This document shows, piece by piece, positions 1 to 11,079 of a DNA stretch of 64,000 nt. A program made the translations under genes and the position numbers. The stretch covers positions 166,257 through 230,256 of the forward strand of contig CAJNDS010002686.1 in NCBI GenBank assembly GCA_905221605.1. Reading direction: 5' to 3'. The notes under the pieces are model-generated. The model was not told the DNA's origin. It saw only the letters and a program-made list of their open reading frames with translations, and made no database searches. Numbering within the stretch: the stretch's first letter is position 1; every line of letters begins with the position of its first letter. Source of the DNA: Symbiodinium natans (Eukaryota; Sar; Dinophyceae; Suessiales; Symbiodiniaceae).

Positions 1-562
1 TACATTAGGCGCAAAGTTGGCGCTCACTGCCCTCGTTATCTTCCAGTCTTCTGAGAGGGTTTAGGGTTTAGGGTTTAGGTTTAGGGTTCAGGGTTTAGCC
101 TAGACCCGAAACCCTAAACCTTAAACCCTCAACCTTCTGTTTAAGGGGTTGATAAGGGAACCTGACCCCCGCAAAAATGGGAACCAGGGTTGAGTCTTGG
201 TCAACAAGAGCAAGAAACCGTGTGCAGCAGATACTCGTTGGCACGCGCGCTTTTAGGGTTTAGGGTTTAGGGTTTAGGGTTTACGGTTTACAAGTGCGAG
301 TGCGCTTGCTGAGGAGCAGCGAGGCACGAAGCTCAGCAAACGTTTCCCAAAGGCCGAAGGCCCTCATATGTGGGTTGTTCAACATATTGCCAGGGCCCTT
401 TGGGGGGGTGCCTCTATCATGGCAGTATTGCGTCTTAACAGTTTGTAGATTACTCAAACAGTACCCCCTGGTTCTTAGTAGGGAAAGGAGGGAATTAGGG
501 TACCTCATTCCCTCATTCCGTACGAAAAACCAGACAAAGTAGACTGCGAACCGTCCACATGC
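1..562 (-). other. Downstream part of the PP2C region, small uncertain exon islands
   Basis: Between telomere-type blocks lie islands at 1-46, 200-254 and 290-360 that are open on the minus strand in at least one frame, for example EDWKITRAVSANF at 1-50 and LWETFAELRASLL near 300-350. None gives a clear C-terminal PP2C motif, so I do not join them to the gene. TTTAGGG/CCCTAAA blocks occur at 60-135 and 255-290. Confidence 0.3.
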
Positions 563-2236
563 CTCCTGATCGTTCCACGACTGCTTGGCCCTCTGCAGAA
601 GTCCACGCACTACCTGGCAAACTCATTTCTAGAAATCCTTCTTGGGGGGAAACCACCGTTACGCCCTAAACCCTAAAGATTAGGGGGCGTGACCCCGAGG
701 ACTCGACGGCTAGAAGGCGTATGTGGCCCTGTTGATCTGGAATGTGGGATCTCTTTCCTACTATTTGCCAAAGAACCCCAAAAACACAAGATAATAGTCC
801 CTTGGTTACCCTGATAAGGAAGACTGTGTTTATTTTATGTTTTATACTTTTTTGGTGGGGGGGGGGTGGTTCTTAAGCGGTACGGCCAAAGTGACAGAGA
901 ACGAAGGTTCCTGTTTAAGCCTACTAAAACTGTCAAGTTCAAAGCTGTTGAATCCCTAAACCCTAAACCCTAAACCCCGAAACCCCTACACCCTAAACCC
1001 CGACACCCCGAAACCCCGGCACCCTAAACCCCGAAACACCTAAACCCTAAACCCTAAACCCCAGACTCCTAAACCCTAAACCCTAAACCCTAAACCCTAA
1101 ACCCTAAACCCTAAACCCTAAACCCTAAACCCTAAACCCTAAACTAAAGGATTGAGGGGAACCACGGAGCCGCATTCCTGCATGCGAGCTTCCCCCTGCT
1201 CCGTGGCAAAATTCCGGCAACTCGGTTTAGGGTTTAGGGTTTAGGGTTTAGGGTTTAGGGTTTAGGGTTTAGGGTTTAGGGTTTAGGGTTTAGGGTTTAG
1301 GGTTTAGGGTTTAGGGTTTAGGGGGTTTAGGGTTTTGGGGTCCCCTGTTTGGGGGGGGGGGGGGGGGGGGGGGGGTCCCTTTAAGGGGATTCTACTCTAC
1401 TTGGGGGAATAAAAGGGTACCCCTACTTTTGCAAATTCCCCTTGTGGGAGGGGATTGAGCTAGAAGGGCTCTTTTTTGGGTCTCCAATTGGGAATTGTCA
1501 TATACTTGGAGGTACCAGGTACCGAAACCCCAATTATCACTGCACTGATAAGCCCCCCTAAGTCCCCTAAGTAGGTTATAAGTAGATTTATAATTGTGGT
1601 TATAAGCAACCCTAAACCCTAAACCCTAAACACTAAACCCTAAATCCTTGTGGTTACAAGTACCCATGAACCTCCAAGTATCCTTTTTACCAAAAGAAGG
1701 CACGTTAACTTTGGATCGACCTCCATGAGCCTAAAAGTCACAGGAATCCCCTAAACCCTAAACACTAAACCCTAAACCCTAAACCCTAAACCCTAAACCC
1801 TAAACCCCAGACTCCTGAGCCCTAAACCCTAAACCCCAGACTCCTAAGCCCTAAACCCTAAACCCTAAACCCCAGACTCCTAAACCCTGGGACCCTGAAC
1901 CCTAAACCCTAAACCCTGAACCCTAAACCCTGAACCCTAAACCCTAAATCCTGAAAGGACCATGCCTCGGTGGCAGAGGCACCCTCCGACTGCAAAGCCT
2001 CTGGAATGAAGCAGGGCTTACCCCTAATATTCTCACATCGTAATACAAGAATAATGTGAACATACTAATAGCATATTTAAAATCTTGTTGAAACTAGTAT
2101 TAGTACGAGTCTTAATTTACACAATAATCATGTCATACTTAAGCTGCGATATGTATACATATACGTATGCATATGCATATACATATACATACACATATAC
2201 ATATACATATACGTATACATATACATATACAGATAC

Positions 2237-2284
<48 letters not shown>

Positions 2285-3600
2285 TTATTTATTTATTTAT
2301 TTATTCATTTACTGGTTAACTGTTTGATTGAATGATTCATAAAGTACTGTACTACTATAACATGTTTGATGTACGACTATTTGCTTCTATTTTCCAAATA
2401 TTATATACTGTTATCCTACTCTTTTCTTCTTATATTTACCAGTCTCCTATGACTGTATTCTTTTAGGTTGACCTGCGCAGGTTGCGCCCTCCTTGATTTC
2501 CCTGCAGGACCTGTCTTGGAGAACTTCTTGCAGAGGGAGCGCGGGCCCAAACACCTTAAACCCGAAACCCGAAGCCCAAAAAACCCTGAAATCCTGGGTT
2601 TAGGGTTTGGGGTTTAGGGTTTAGGGTTTCAACCCTAAGCTAGCCCCAAAGGTCCCAAACCTCAAGGGGCCTCCAGGGTCAAGTACCGGAGATCCATCGT
2701 GGTGAGAAACTCCCAGACACCTTTGCCGCCGGTCGAGGCTCTCAGGTCTCGATGTGGTTGAGGGTTTAGGGTTTAGGGTTTAGGGTTTGGGGTTTAGGGT
2801 TTAGGGTTTAGGGTTTGTCGGGCTTAGGGATGAGGGGTCTGAGGAGGTTGTAGTTAGATTGGTTCAGGCTTCTTGGTTTCTGGGTGTTTTCGGGGCTCTT
2901 GGCTTAAGGCTTAGGCGGGTTGAGGCCATACCTTCGGAGATATAAGGGCTTCCGGTTTGGGGCTGAAGCCCGTGGATGCTTCGGGACCTACATCAGTGGA
3001 GCCCGAATTAAACCCTAAAATCTGAAGGCCCTGAACCCTAAACCCTAAACCCTAAACCCTGCCGTCCAAGTGTCCATCACTGCAAACGAGTAAATATGCC
3101 TCAGAAGGCTTCGCAACCTGCCACTCCACGATCTCAGGGACGGCGATGACGCCGGAGTCCTCCAGGGTGAAAGGCGGCTTGACACACGTAGGGTTGAGGG
3201 TATATACACCCGTAAACCCTAAACCCTAAACCCTAAACCCCAAACCCTAAGCCCGAAACCCTCAACCCTACTAAACCCTACATGAGGTCTGCTGTGGGCC
3301 TTGAAGATCAAGTCCCCAAGTGACCGGGAGACGGCGATCTGAGGCGATGACAGGTCCTGCCATCGCAAGATTCAGGCCTTCAGGGTTTAGGGTTTAGGGT
3401 TTAGGGTTTAGGGTTTAGGGTTTAGGGTTCAGTCATTCGGAGTGTCTAGGCCCATGGTCGACGCACTTTTCTGTCCGGAGGTTCTTGCAGACTCTACAGT
3501 ACTCAGAAACACAACAAAAGCTAGCGTACTATAGGGGCCTTAACAATTAGAACAGGGTTTTATAGGATTTAGGGCTATTATAGGGGACTTAATCACTAGA

Positions 3601-3640
<40 letters not shown>

Positions 3641-6600
3641 TGTTTTTTTTTTTTTTTTTTTTGCGGGGGGGGGGGGGGGGGCAGGTATAATTGTAAAGGA
3701 ACCGTAACAAAACGCCGTAAGCAATTCTTCCGACCCCTAAATTATGTTCAACATGGGGGTTTACGAAATTCGGGTTACCTTAGTGGGTCCTCCCAAAGAC
3801 GGGACATTAGGGACCCCGTATTTTCGTAAGCCCCCCCCATATATACCTGGGTTTTCCTTTAAGGCCCTAGAGTCCCCACAATCAGTAATGATTTCCACCC
3901 AAAACCCTAAACCCTAAACCCTAAACCCTAAACCCTAAACCCTAAAGAGTGGCGCACTAGACAACTCTTCAGGAGACGAAGGCAGTCCTTCGGCGCAACG
4001 CGGTAGTCGCGAGTGCCATCCTACAATGTGTTTAGGATGGCCTTGGGAGTGTTTAGGGTTTAGGGTTTAGGGTTTGGGGTTTAGGGTTTAGGGTTCCGGG
4101 TTTAGGGTTTAGGGTTTAGGGTTTGGGGTTTGGGGTGTAGGGTGTAGTGTAGGGTTTAGGGTTGAGGGGTTTCGGGGTGAGGGGTTCAGCCCTCCCACAC
4201 CCGACGGCCTAAACGGCAAGGACGGGCAGAGATGATGTGCAAAAGGGCTGAGGTCGAGGAGCTGAAATAGGGGTTTCCGAAATTAGGGGTACCGAAAATC
4301 GGGGTCCTTATTTTGCAGGGACTCCTACTATTTGTGGGCTCAAATTAGGGGTCTCGTACTTTCGTAAACCCCCTACACCCTAAACCCTAAACCCTAAACC
4401 CTAAACCCTAAAAGGTCGTAGGATCCTTGGAGCCCACCTGAAATACTCTCTTGTGTGCATGCTCCCTGAAGCCATTCGAGGGTTTAGGGTTTAGGGTTTA
4501 GGGTTTAGGGTTTAGGGTTTAGGGTTTAGGGTTTAGGGTTTAGGGTTTAGGGTTTAGGGTTTAGGGTTTAGGGTTTAGGGTTTAGGGTTTAGGGTTTAGG
4601 GTTTTTTTTTTTAGGGTTTAGGGTTTAGGGGCATCAGCCGCTCTCACAATATCGGCCAAGAGTCTGCATACTCAGAGATGATGACTTTGCCACCTGCCTG
4701 CTTGACGCGCGCCGCTTCATCTTCTCGCGATGCTTTGTGGTCAGACGTCTGATACCTGGTACGACTGGTGCGACATCACGTTTTCACACATGCAGAAGGG
4801 CCCAGAAGTGCCCGACTCAGTGACATAATCGCCCTATCCCCCCCGCCTCCGCCCACCATGACAAATGTCCGGAATGGAGCCCCACTATTGCAAGAAGCCC
4901 AGTAGGCCACTCAAGCACTAAACCCGAAATCCTCCTAAACCCTAAACCCTAAACCCTTAAGAACAACTTCAAAAGATGCCAAATTGAGGTCAGGCTCAGC
5001 CTGCCCCTAGACCCCAACAAACGATCCTAACGAGGGCCACTCTGAGGTGCCCAAACAGCTTTTAAGGATAAAGCATGAAAAAAAGCACAACGGGTTAGAC
5101 TCCAAACCCTACACCCCAAACCCTAAGCCCCTAAGCCCCAAACCCCAACCCTAAACCCTAAACCCTATACCCTAAACCCTAAACCCTGAACCCCTAAAAC
5201 CCTAAACCTTTCAGATCCCGAATCCCGATCGAAGCTCGGGGCGGCCGGAGCCAAGTGCTGCAGCGGATGCGGCAACATCAACAGAACGATATCTGGGGGT
5301 TTCCGAAATCAGGGTACCCTTTGTTTTATTTTATTTTTTTCTGGGGGGGGGGGGTCCGAGGAGTTTAGGGTTCAGGATTCAGGGCTTGGGGTTTAGGGAA
5401 ACCCTCAAGTCTGAACCCTAAACAGTTCCAAACTGATCCAAGCACAAGCTTCTGCCAGCAAGGTACACTGTCTTGCTGTGAGAATCGAAGAGCATAGCCC
5501 GCGAATCTCCCACGGTGGCGACCCAAACGGACTTACCCCCTTAGCTCGCAGTGGGCAAGACAAAACCTTCTCAAAGCGGCTAAGGAGGAAGAGTGTGAAA
5601 CCTTTGGCTTTTCGGGAGGTTTGGCACATAAAACGCTGCACCGGGTTTAGGGTTTATGTTAGGGTTCTATTTTTTTAGGGTTTAGGGTTTAGGGTTTAGG
5701 GTTTAGGGTTTAGGGTTTAGGGTACACAGCACCTGGAACTTCAGGGAGTTACGAGGGGTGGAGTTGCCCAAAGCGTCCATGTACTCATACAGCAGATGCT
5801 TAATAGAGCCGAAAAGGGAAGCACCTGGAGTCGGACGCCAGTCTCTCAAGACAACAGGGTTTGTTCGGGTCTAGGGTTTAGGGTTTAGGGTGTGGCAGAG
5901 AGCCGGAGAAGATGGACTGACAGAGTCTTGACGCTATGCTGCTGGGTCTGACCCGGTGCACGTCATTTAGGTGCCTTAATATTCGAAAAGGGTTTCGGGG
6001 GTCATTAGAAATACAAGTAGATACATATATATTTATGTATATATATATATATAATTACTGTAGGGACCATAAGGGAATATTATGGAATAACATTAGCAAA
6101 TACCGACCCCTATAGTACTTGGGGTCCTTCGTGGTATCTATCGGGTCCATGCTGGTTTAGCACTTTGCCAGCTGCAGACTTCACTTTGCGCTAAGCCCTA
6201 CTCATCCCCAAACCCTACTCAACCCCAATCAACCCTACTGAACCCTTTTTAGGGTTAAGGGTTTAGGGTTAAACCCCACCTCGGACCCTCTTTACCTACA
6301 GATCCGTCGTAGCTGCCCTTCAGTAGTAGGTAGAACCCAGATAAAACTGTAGGTAAAGAGGGTCCCAGATAAACCCTCAACCCTCAACCCTCAACCCTAA
6401 ACCCTAAACCCCTAAACCCCTAAACCCCTAAACCCCTAAACCCCTAAACCCCTAAACCCCTAAAATATACCCAAGCGGCCTGGGGCAACCAGCGCGACGG
6501 TACCCGTAGCTCCGCAAAGATGGAGGTCAAGCTCTTCCTGAACAGCCGCGGCCTCAGAGGGTGGCTTGGGGTTTAGGGTTTAGGGTTTCGGGCTTCGGGT

Positions 6601-7360
6601 TTGGTTTTTGTTTGGGGGGTGGGGGGGGGGGGGGGGTTTGGGGGGTTTGGGAGGGTTGTGGGGTCCCCGGTGTTTATTTAGCAGGGTTTCGGAGGGTTTT
6701 GGGTGGGGTTTTGTAGGGTTCTGGTGATTTCTTCGAAGGGTTTTGGCAGAAGCCCACAGACATCGGACCCTAAACCCTAAACCTTAAACCCTAAACCCTA
6801 AACCCTAAACCCTAAACAGCCCACAGACATCGGACCTCCATCTCCTCCTGGACATTGCGGAACGCGGTGGTCAGGGCTGCAGCAGCGTGCCCGCGCTTGA
6901 GCGCTTCCGCGCACTGCGCCTGCGGGAGTTGTTTAGGGTTTAGGGTTTAGGGTTTTAGGGTTTGGGGCTTAAGAAGGGCGAACTCGGAACCCCCGACCCT
7001 ACAAATTCGCAGGTTGTGCCCTAGAAGTACCCCGAAGGTACCCCCCCCCCCCCCCAAAATACGATAAGCCTTATTCTAGGACCACCCCAAAAAGGTTGCC
7101 CTCCTTTCGTAAACCCGCACCCTATGTAAACCCCCTATGCCTATAAACCCAAAACCCAAAACCCTAAACTCATTCATGGGGTCTGAGGCCCCATTTGGCA
7201 GCATCATCCTGCATCTCGCAACTATGCCAAAGCTCCTGACCCTTCCATAGGTTTAGGCAGATTGGGGTAGCTTTAAGGTAGTTTTAAGGGTGGTTGAGGG
7301 CAGTCCAGGCTGTTTAATAGTAGCTCAGCGCAGATTAGGGTGGCCGAGGGTGTTTCATTT

Positions 7361-7391
<31 letters not shown>

Positions 7392-7657
7392 GTCGTTTAA
7401 GGTCCAAGGCTGCGGGGGAGTTCGGGATTTATGAGGTTTCGCTTTTTGCAAACCGTCTCCTCGGGTACCACTGGGCACTGGGCTACCAGAGAATGAACCC
7501 CCAAACCCAAAACCCGAAACCCGAAACCCTAAACCCTGAACCCTAGTTCAAGTCCTGCTGCAGGAAGTACGGCATCGTCTGCGCCGCTCGGAGTGCGGGC
7601 CAGTGGCCGTTGATGCCGTGCCCGTCGAAGACGCAAAGTGCCTTCCACCCGCAGGAC
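563..7657 (-). CDS. PP2C-family serine/threonine protein phosphatase, multi-exon gene (partial)
   Basis: Metal-dependent protein phosphatase (PPM/PP2C fold), which removes phosphate from Ser/Thr of proteins. Exons in transcript order: 7555-7657, 6836-6919, 6487-6537, 5460-5531, 4671-4748, 3988-4020, 3300-3356, 3075-3177, 2687-2720 (or 2695-2720), 1966-1998, 563-613. Lengths and phases fit, with no stop codons across the joins. Motifs in the right order for the family: [11 protein letters not shown] (metal-binding Asp), [25 protein letters not shown]...[24 protein letters not shown] (the SDG codon is split by an intron), then [11 protein letters not shown]. About 250 residues are recovered, close to a whole catalytic core. 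The 5' end lies above 7657 (candidate exon near 8.9 kb) and the last DDI-type motif was not found, so it may lie left of the window. Donors are GA, GC or GT and acceptors end in AG. The large introns hold TTTAGGG arrays and hairpin elements. Family assignment is firm; single edges may be off by a few bases. Confidence 0.85.
951..1144 (-). repeat. CCCTAAA array (interstitial telomere-type repeat)
   Basis: About 27 units of CCCTAAA, degenerate on the left (CCCCGAAA, ACACC variants) and perfect from about 1070 to 1144. It lies in the intron between PP2C exons 1966-1998 and 563-613. Confidence 0.95.
1225..1335 (+). repeat. TTTAGGG array followed by a poly-G tract
   Basis: About 15 near-perfect TTTAGGG units, opposite in orientation to the array ending at 1144. 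The two face each other across an 80-bp island that contains a GC-rich inverted repeat (CACGGAGC / GCTCCGTG). A run of about 25 G follows at 1351-1375. Confidence 0.95.
2030..2560. other. AT-rich intron interior with microsatellites
   Basis: No coding signal. It holds a CATA/TATA array at about 2147-2280 and a TTTA array at 2279-2310, flanked by AT-rich unique sequence. The region lies in a PP2C intron. The long open frame across it merely reads the repeats (Thr-Tyr and Ile-Tyr runs). Confidence 0.85.
3534..3741. repeat. Hairpin/MITE-like element, family 3 (GGCCTTAACAATTAGAA ... CCGACCCC)
   Basis: Starts GGGGCCTTAACAATTAGAAC and ends GCAATTCTTCCGACCCC, interrupted by TA, T and G tracts. Other copies, with the same start and the same end (ATTCTTCCGACCCCTATA type), lie at 5988-6112, 8636-8725, 13262-13354, 14848-14967 and 52236-52334. 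No coding capacity. Confidence 0.55.
3601..3682 (+). repeat. TA microsatellite, poly-T and poly-G tract
   Basis: TATA repeats at 3601-3640 are followed by about 20 T and about 18 G. The tract sits in the middle of a PP2C intron, next to hairpin-element sequence. Confidence 0.9.
3755..3839. repeat. Hairpin element, family 2 (GGGGTTTCCGAAA type)
   Basis: Left end GGGGGTTTACGAAATTCGGG, right end ATTTTCGTAAGCCCCCC: imperfect complementary ends around a GGGTCC...GGGACC core. It belongs to a family with copies at 4269-4373, 11991-12095 and 12217-12314 and fragments at about 1365-1440, 5296-5315, 7050-7125 and 43940-43980. Confidence 0.65.
4269..4373. repeat. Hairpin element, family 2
   Basis: Begins GGGGTTTCCGAAATTAGGGG and ends GTACTTTCGTAAACCCCC, about 105 bp, with the shared core AGGGACTCCTACTATTTG. 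It sits between a TTTAGGG block and a CCCTAAA block, that is, inside an intron. Confidence 0.65.
4478..4630 (+). repeat. Long TTTAGGG array
   Basis: About 20 units of TTTAGGG interrupted once by a run of T at about 4602-4612. It lies immediately on the low-coordinate side of the minus-strand PP2C exon 4671-4748, an exception to the orientation trend seen elsewhere. Confidence 0.95.
5988..6112. repeat. Family 3 element
   Basis: Contains GGGTTTCGGGGGTCATTAG at the left, GTAGGGACCATAAGGGAATA inside, and ACCGACCCCTATA at the right, with a TATA tract in the middle. The same inner and right-hand motifs recur at 8636-8725, 13262-13354 and 52236-52334. Confidence 0.6.
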
Positions 7658-7699
7658 CTGGGGGGGAGGGGTTTAGGGTTTAGGGTTAGGGTTTGCAGG

Positions 7700-7905
7700 G
7701 TTTAGGGTTTAGGCTTTTGAGGGTTTGGGGGTTTGAGGGGGTTTGGGGGTTTGGGGGTTTGGGGGTTTGAGGGTTTGGGGGTTTGGGGGTTTGGGGGGTT
7801 TGAGGGTTTGGGGGTTTAGGGTTTTGAGGGTTTGGGGGTTTGAGGGTTTGGGGGTTTGGGGGTTTGGGGGTTTGTGGGTTTGGGGGTTTGGGGGTTCAGG
7901 GTCGA
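7700..7905 (+). repeat. GGGTTTGG-variant array
   Basis: A homogenised variant of the telomere-type repeat with units such as GGGGGTTT and GAGGGTTT over about 200 bp, on the acceptor side of PP2C exon 7555-7657. Confidence 0.85.
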
Positions 7906-8635
7906 GAGGGTCTAGGGCTTAGGTCGGACGGTCACAGGGCTTCCTTTCGTGTGCCCCGAAAAACCATAAACCTTGCATATTCCAGGAACCACAAAACCCT
8001 CAACCCTCAACCCTCAACCCTTAACCCTCAACCCTAAACCCTCAACCCTAAACCCTAAACCCTAAACCCCAAACCCCTGAACCCTGAAGATTCTATGTCT
8101 GCAAGGAACAGCTGCGCCGCTGCGAAGTTGTCCTTGAGATATCTGTGCAAGGGAACTGTTGCCGAGTGGTTTAGGGTTTAGGGTTTAGGGTTCAGGGTTT
8201 AGGGTTTTGAGTTTTTAAGGGTCTAGGGTTTAGGGTTTAGGGTTCAGGGTTTAAGCTTTAGGGTTTAGCGTTTATAAGAGTCTAGGGTTTAGGGTTTCGG
8301 GTCTCAAAGCAGGGTTGTTCCGAACTGGGTTTGCCTTCTCGCCACCGTTTCTTCTCTGGGACGCCACCCGATTTTCAAGCAACTTCCACCTAAAATTTCC
8401 CTAAGCTTAAATTAAAGGCCCTAAGCATGACCGCTACAAGCCACGCACGCCATCCGTGCAGCCAAGAACCTGTACAGGTAAGTCTACACACCCCTAAACC
8501 CTACAAAAAAAACCCGAAAACCTACAAGGGTTTAGGGTTTGAATTGTTTATAGGGTTTAGGGTTTGGGGTTTGGGGTTTAGGGTTTAGGGTTTAGAGCCT
8601 GACCCTACAACCCACAACGCACAATATGGGGGGGG

Positions 8636-8725
8636 CCTGAATAATAAAAATAGAGTCTTGGGGGGTTCCTCTAGTATAATTACAAAGGGACCCTAAGGGA
8701 ATACGACTAGTAATTCCGACCCCCA
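8636..8725. repeat. Family 3 element
   Basis: GGCCTGAATAATAAAAATAG ... AAGGGACCCTAAGGGAATAC ... AATTCCGACCCCC, about 90 bp, placed between a TTTAGGG block (8525-8595) and a CCCTAAA block (8727-8824). Confidence 0.6.
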
Positions 8726-8726
8726 T

Positions 8727-8824
8727 CTAACCCTAAACCCTAAACCCTAAACCCTAAACCCTAAACCCTAAACCCTAAACCCTAAACCCTAAACCCTAAA
8801 CCCTAAACCCTAAACCCTAAACCC
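8727..8824 (-). repeat. CCCTAAA array
   Basis: About 14 CCCTAAA units immediately left of the candidate PP2C exon at 8825-8943. Confidence 0.95.
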
Positions 8825-8943
8825 AATTCTGAGCCGTCCTGGCCGACCGTGGTGTCACCAATCGACTTACATCCCTTGCAGCTGGCGATGGCAATACCCC
8901 AGGTCTTTGCTAGGGTGCTCTCGTTGCAGATGCCCTCCTGTCC
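8825..8943 (-). CDS. Candidate upstream exon of the PP2C gene
   Basis: This island between a CCCTAAA and a TTTAGGG block is open on the minus strand, reading about EGICNESTLAKTWG then ASCKGCKS and TVGQDGS. A Cys/Lys/Gly stretch followed by a QD motif is what PP2C enzymes show just before the FDGHG motif, and it lies directly upstream of that exon. The acceptor would be ...GGACAG at the high-coordinate end. The donor and the join to 7657 could not be fixed, and an intervening island at 8085-8165 may also be coding. Confidence 0.45.
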
Positions 8944-9269
8944 GGTTTAGGGTTTAGGGTTTAGGGTTTAGGGTTGAGGGTTCAGGGTTCAGGGTTTAGG
9001 GTGTAGGGTTTAGGGCATAGGGTTGAGGGCATAGGGCTGAGGGTAGAAAGAGCTGACATACGAGAGCTTCCAGGGTTCTGGACAAGTGCGGGACACATAT
9101 TTTGGGACATTCCCATGCGTCTGCACATTTCCCAAAAAACGTGCGTAGTATATGTTGTTCAATGAACAAGGGGACTCTCAGCTTCCGTCATCAAGACTAA
9201 CCCTAAACCCCAAACCCAAAACCCTAAACCCTAAACCCTAAACCCTAAACCCTAAGCCCTAAGCCCTAA

Positions 9270-9345
9270 ACCCTAAACCCTAGGCCCTAGCCTTCTTGGG
9301 ATTCTTCAGGATGTCTTGAAGGCTACTGCGAGGGGTTTGGGATGT
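9270..9345 (-). CDS. Candidate exon, unassigned
   Basis: Minus-strand reading SLQDILKNPKK, preceded by a CTCGCAG acceptor and followed by a possible GC donor (AAGAAG|GC). Flanked by CCCTAAA at the left. Function unknown; it could belong to the 5' part of the PP2C gene or to another minus-strand gene. Confidence 0.35.
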
Positions 9346-10016
9346 AGACCTTGGCCGTAAACCCCCAAAATCCTACACCTAGACCCCTAAACCCTAAACC
9401 AAACCCCAAAACCCTACACCCTAAACCCTGGACCCGAAACCCAGCCTGATGAAGGCTGCCGCCGTCTTCGGGGAGAAACGTCCATGCACGTTCCGTGTAG
9501 GGCTCCTCATAGGCGCTCCAAATCCTTCGAACAAATCAGGTCCAGCTTCCCACGGTTTAGGGGTTCAGGTGGTTTAGGGGTTTAGGGGCTTAGGGGTTTA
9601 GAGGTTGAGGGGTTCAGGGGGTTAGGGTTGTGGGGTTTAGGGGTTTAGGGGTTTAGGGTACGGGTTTGGGGTAGATGCTTATGGGGTATAGTGCAATCAG
9701 GCAATACTATAGACTGAAGGGATTTCGAAGGCAGTATCCAGCGTGTGGCTTGAGGGGTCACGGTAGAAGGCTTAGATTAGGGTGTTGGCCTTAAGAGTGT
9801 AGCGTTTACCAGACCCAAGAATAGCCTAGGAATAAACGCCCTTTGTGTTCAGAGGGGCTTACAAGAAAACCTAAGCCGAAACAAAAGGGGAATAAGGTTT
9901 AGGGAGTCGGTTTTCTACATGGCGGCTGTCCGAATGTACAGTTTAGGGTTGAGGGCTTAGGGTTTGGGGTTTATGGTTTAGGTTTGAGGCTGGCAAAGGG
10001 GGTAGTTGGGTTGAGT

Positions 10017-10280
10017 CTAAGCCCCCAAGCTTGCTGGATGACTTTTTAGCTTGAGCCAATCGCCGCAATCGCAAGTCACGACCTGGCAACATGCAGAGAA
10101 GATCTGCTCAGAATAGAACTTTGGTGAGCCAGTGTTTGTTGGGAAGCTGTCTTCACTGGAACGTGCTTCACCTCCGGAATACACCACGCCGACCTTAACA
10201 TTGTTCCCCAGCCCCAAAAACCGAAGCCCAACGTCTTTTAACAGAAGCCCTAAACCTAAACCCCAAGCCCTAAGCCCCAA
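10017..10280 (-). CDS. Hypothetical open frame, possible exon
   Basis: An 87-codon minus-strand frame. The part at about 10070-10200 reads as ordinary protein (KVGVVYSGGEARSSEDSF, then YSEQIFSACCQVV), whereas the first 20 residues come from telomere-type repeats. No family recognised. Probably one exon plus intron read-through. Confidence 0.35.
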   Translation of the reverse strand: MGLRAWGLGLGLLLKDVGLRFLGLGNNVKVGVVYSGGEARSSEDSFPTNTGSPKFYSEQIFSACCQVVTCDCGDWLKLKSHPASLGA

Positions 10281-10969
10281 ACCCTAAACCCCAAACCCTA
10301 AACCCTGAGCCCTAAACCTTAAACCTTAAATCCTCACGTCTGCCACGTGGCCAGCCGTCGGACGGGGGTTCGCCGCGCACGACGAAGGAGCCCTGCAACA
10401 CCCCCAACGGCTCGGGGGCAAGCGCTCAGGTCTCAGGGCTTTGGTTTAGGGTTCAGGGTTTAGGGTTAGGGTTTAGGGGTTAGGGGTTTGGGGTTTGGGG
10501 TTTAGGGTTGAGAGTTTAAGGTTTCGGGTTAGGGCTTGGGTCGTCTTGCTTCCCTAACCACCCTAAGCTCCTGTAAGCTCCTAGACCCTGAAAAAAAAAC
10601 CTGATTTCCAGCTTTCTTCTGCGTGGAAGCCCTTCTTCCGGGGTCTGCGTGCAATGAGCGAGGCAGCCGTGTCATGTCCTTGCGGAAGCCAAGTAAGGGT
10701 TTACGGTTTACGGTTTAGGGTTTAGGGTTTAGGGTTTAGGGTATAGGGTATAGGGTTTAGGGCTTAGGGTTCTGAGTTAAGGGCCTCATGGGGTTCAGCT
10801 CCCAGAAAAGCCACTTTCCCTTGACAGGGCTTAGGGAATTGCACTCGAATAACCTACAAAATCAAACCCTGCTCTTATTGCTGAGGCCGATGCATAAACC
10901 CTCAACCCTCAACCCTCAACCCTCAACCCTAAACCCTAAACCCTAAACCCCAAACCCCAGACCCTACCG

Positions 10970-11040
10970 AGCGGTGGCTTGAGGCCTCGTGCCCAAAGGC
11001 CTCCTCGAGGTCGCTCTCACTGAGAACGTGGCACTGCCCA
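10970..11040 (-). CDS. Candidate exon, unassigned
   Basis: Minus-strand reading CHVLSESDLEEAFGHE after a GGGCAG acceptor, with a GC donor (GAG|GC). The composition is typical of a soluble acidic helix. Flanked by CCCTAAA at the left. Confidence 0.4.
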
Positions 11041-11079
11041 GCCTAGGAGCTTCATCTGAGAGGGAATGGGTACCTGAAG

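Noticed and set aside
1145-1224. Small RNA hairpin gene between opposing arrays
   Set aside because: A CACGGAGC/GCTCCGTG inverted repeat exists, but no conserved RNA features could be seen and the island may be an exon.
951-1330. True chromosome end (telomere)
   Set aside because: Arrays occur throughout the window in both orientations, are short, and lie inside introns; none reaches the window edge as a continuous array.
2085-2327. Tyr/Thr/Ile-rich frame
   Set aside because: Translation of a CATA/TATA microsatellite inside an intron.
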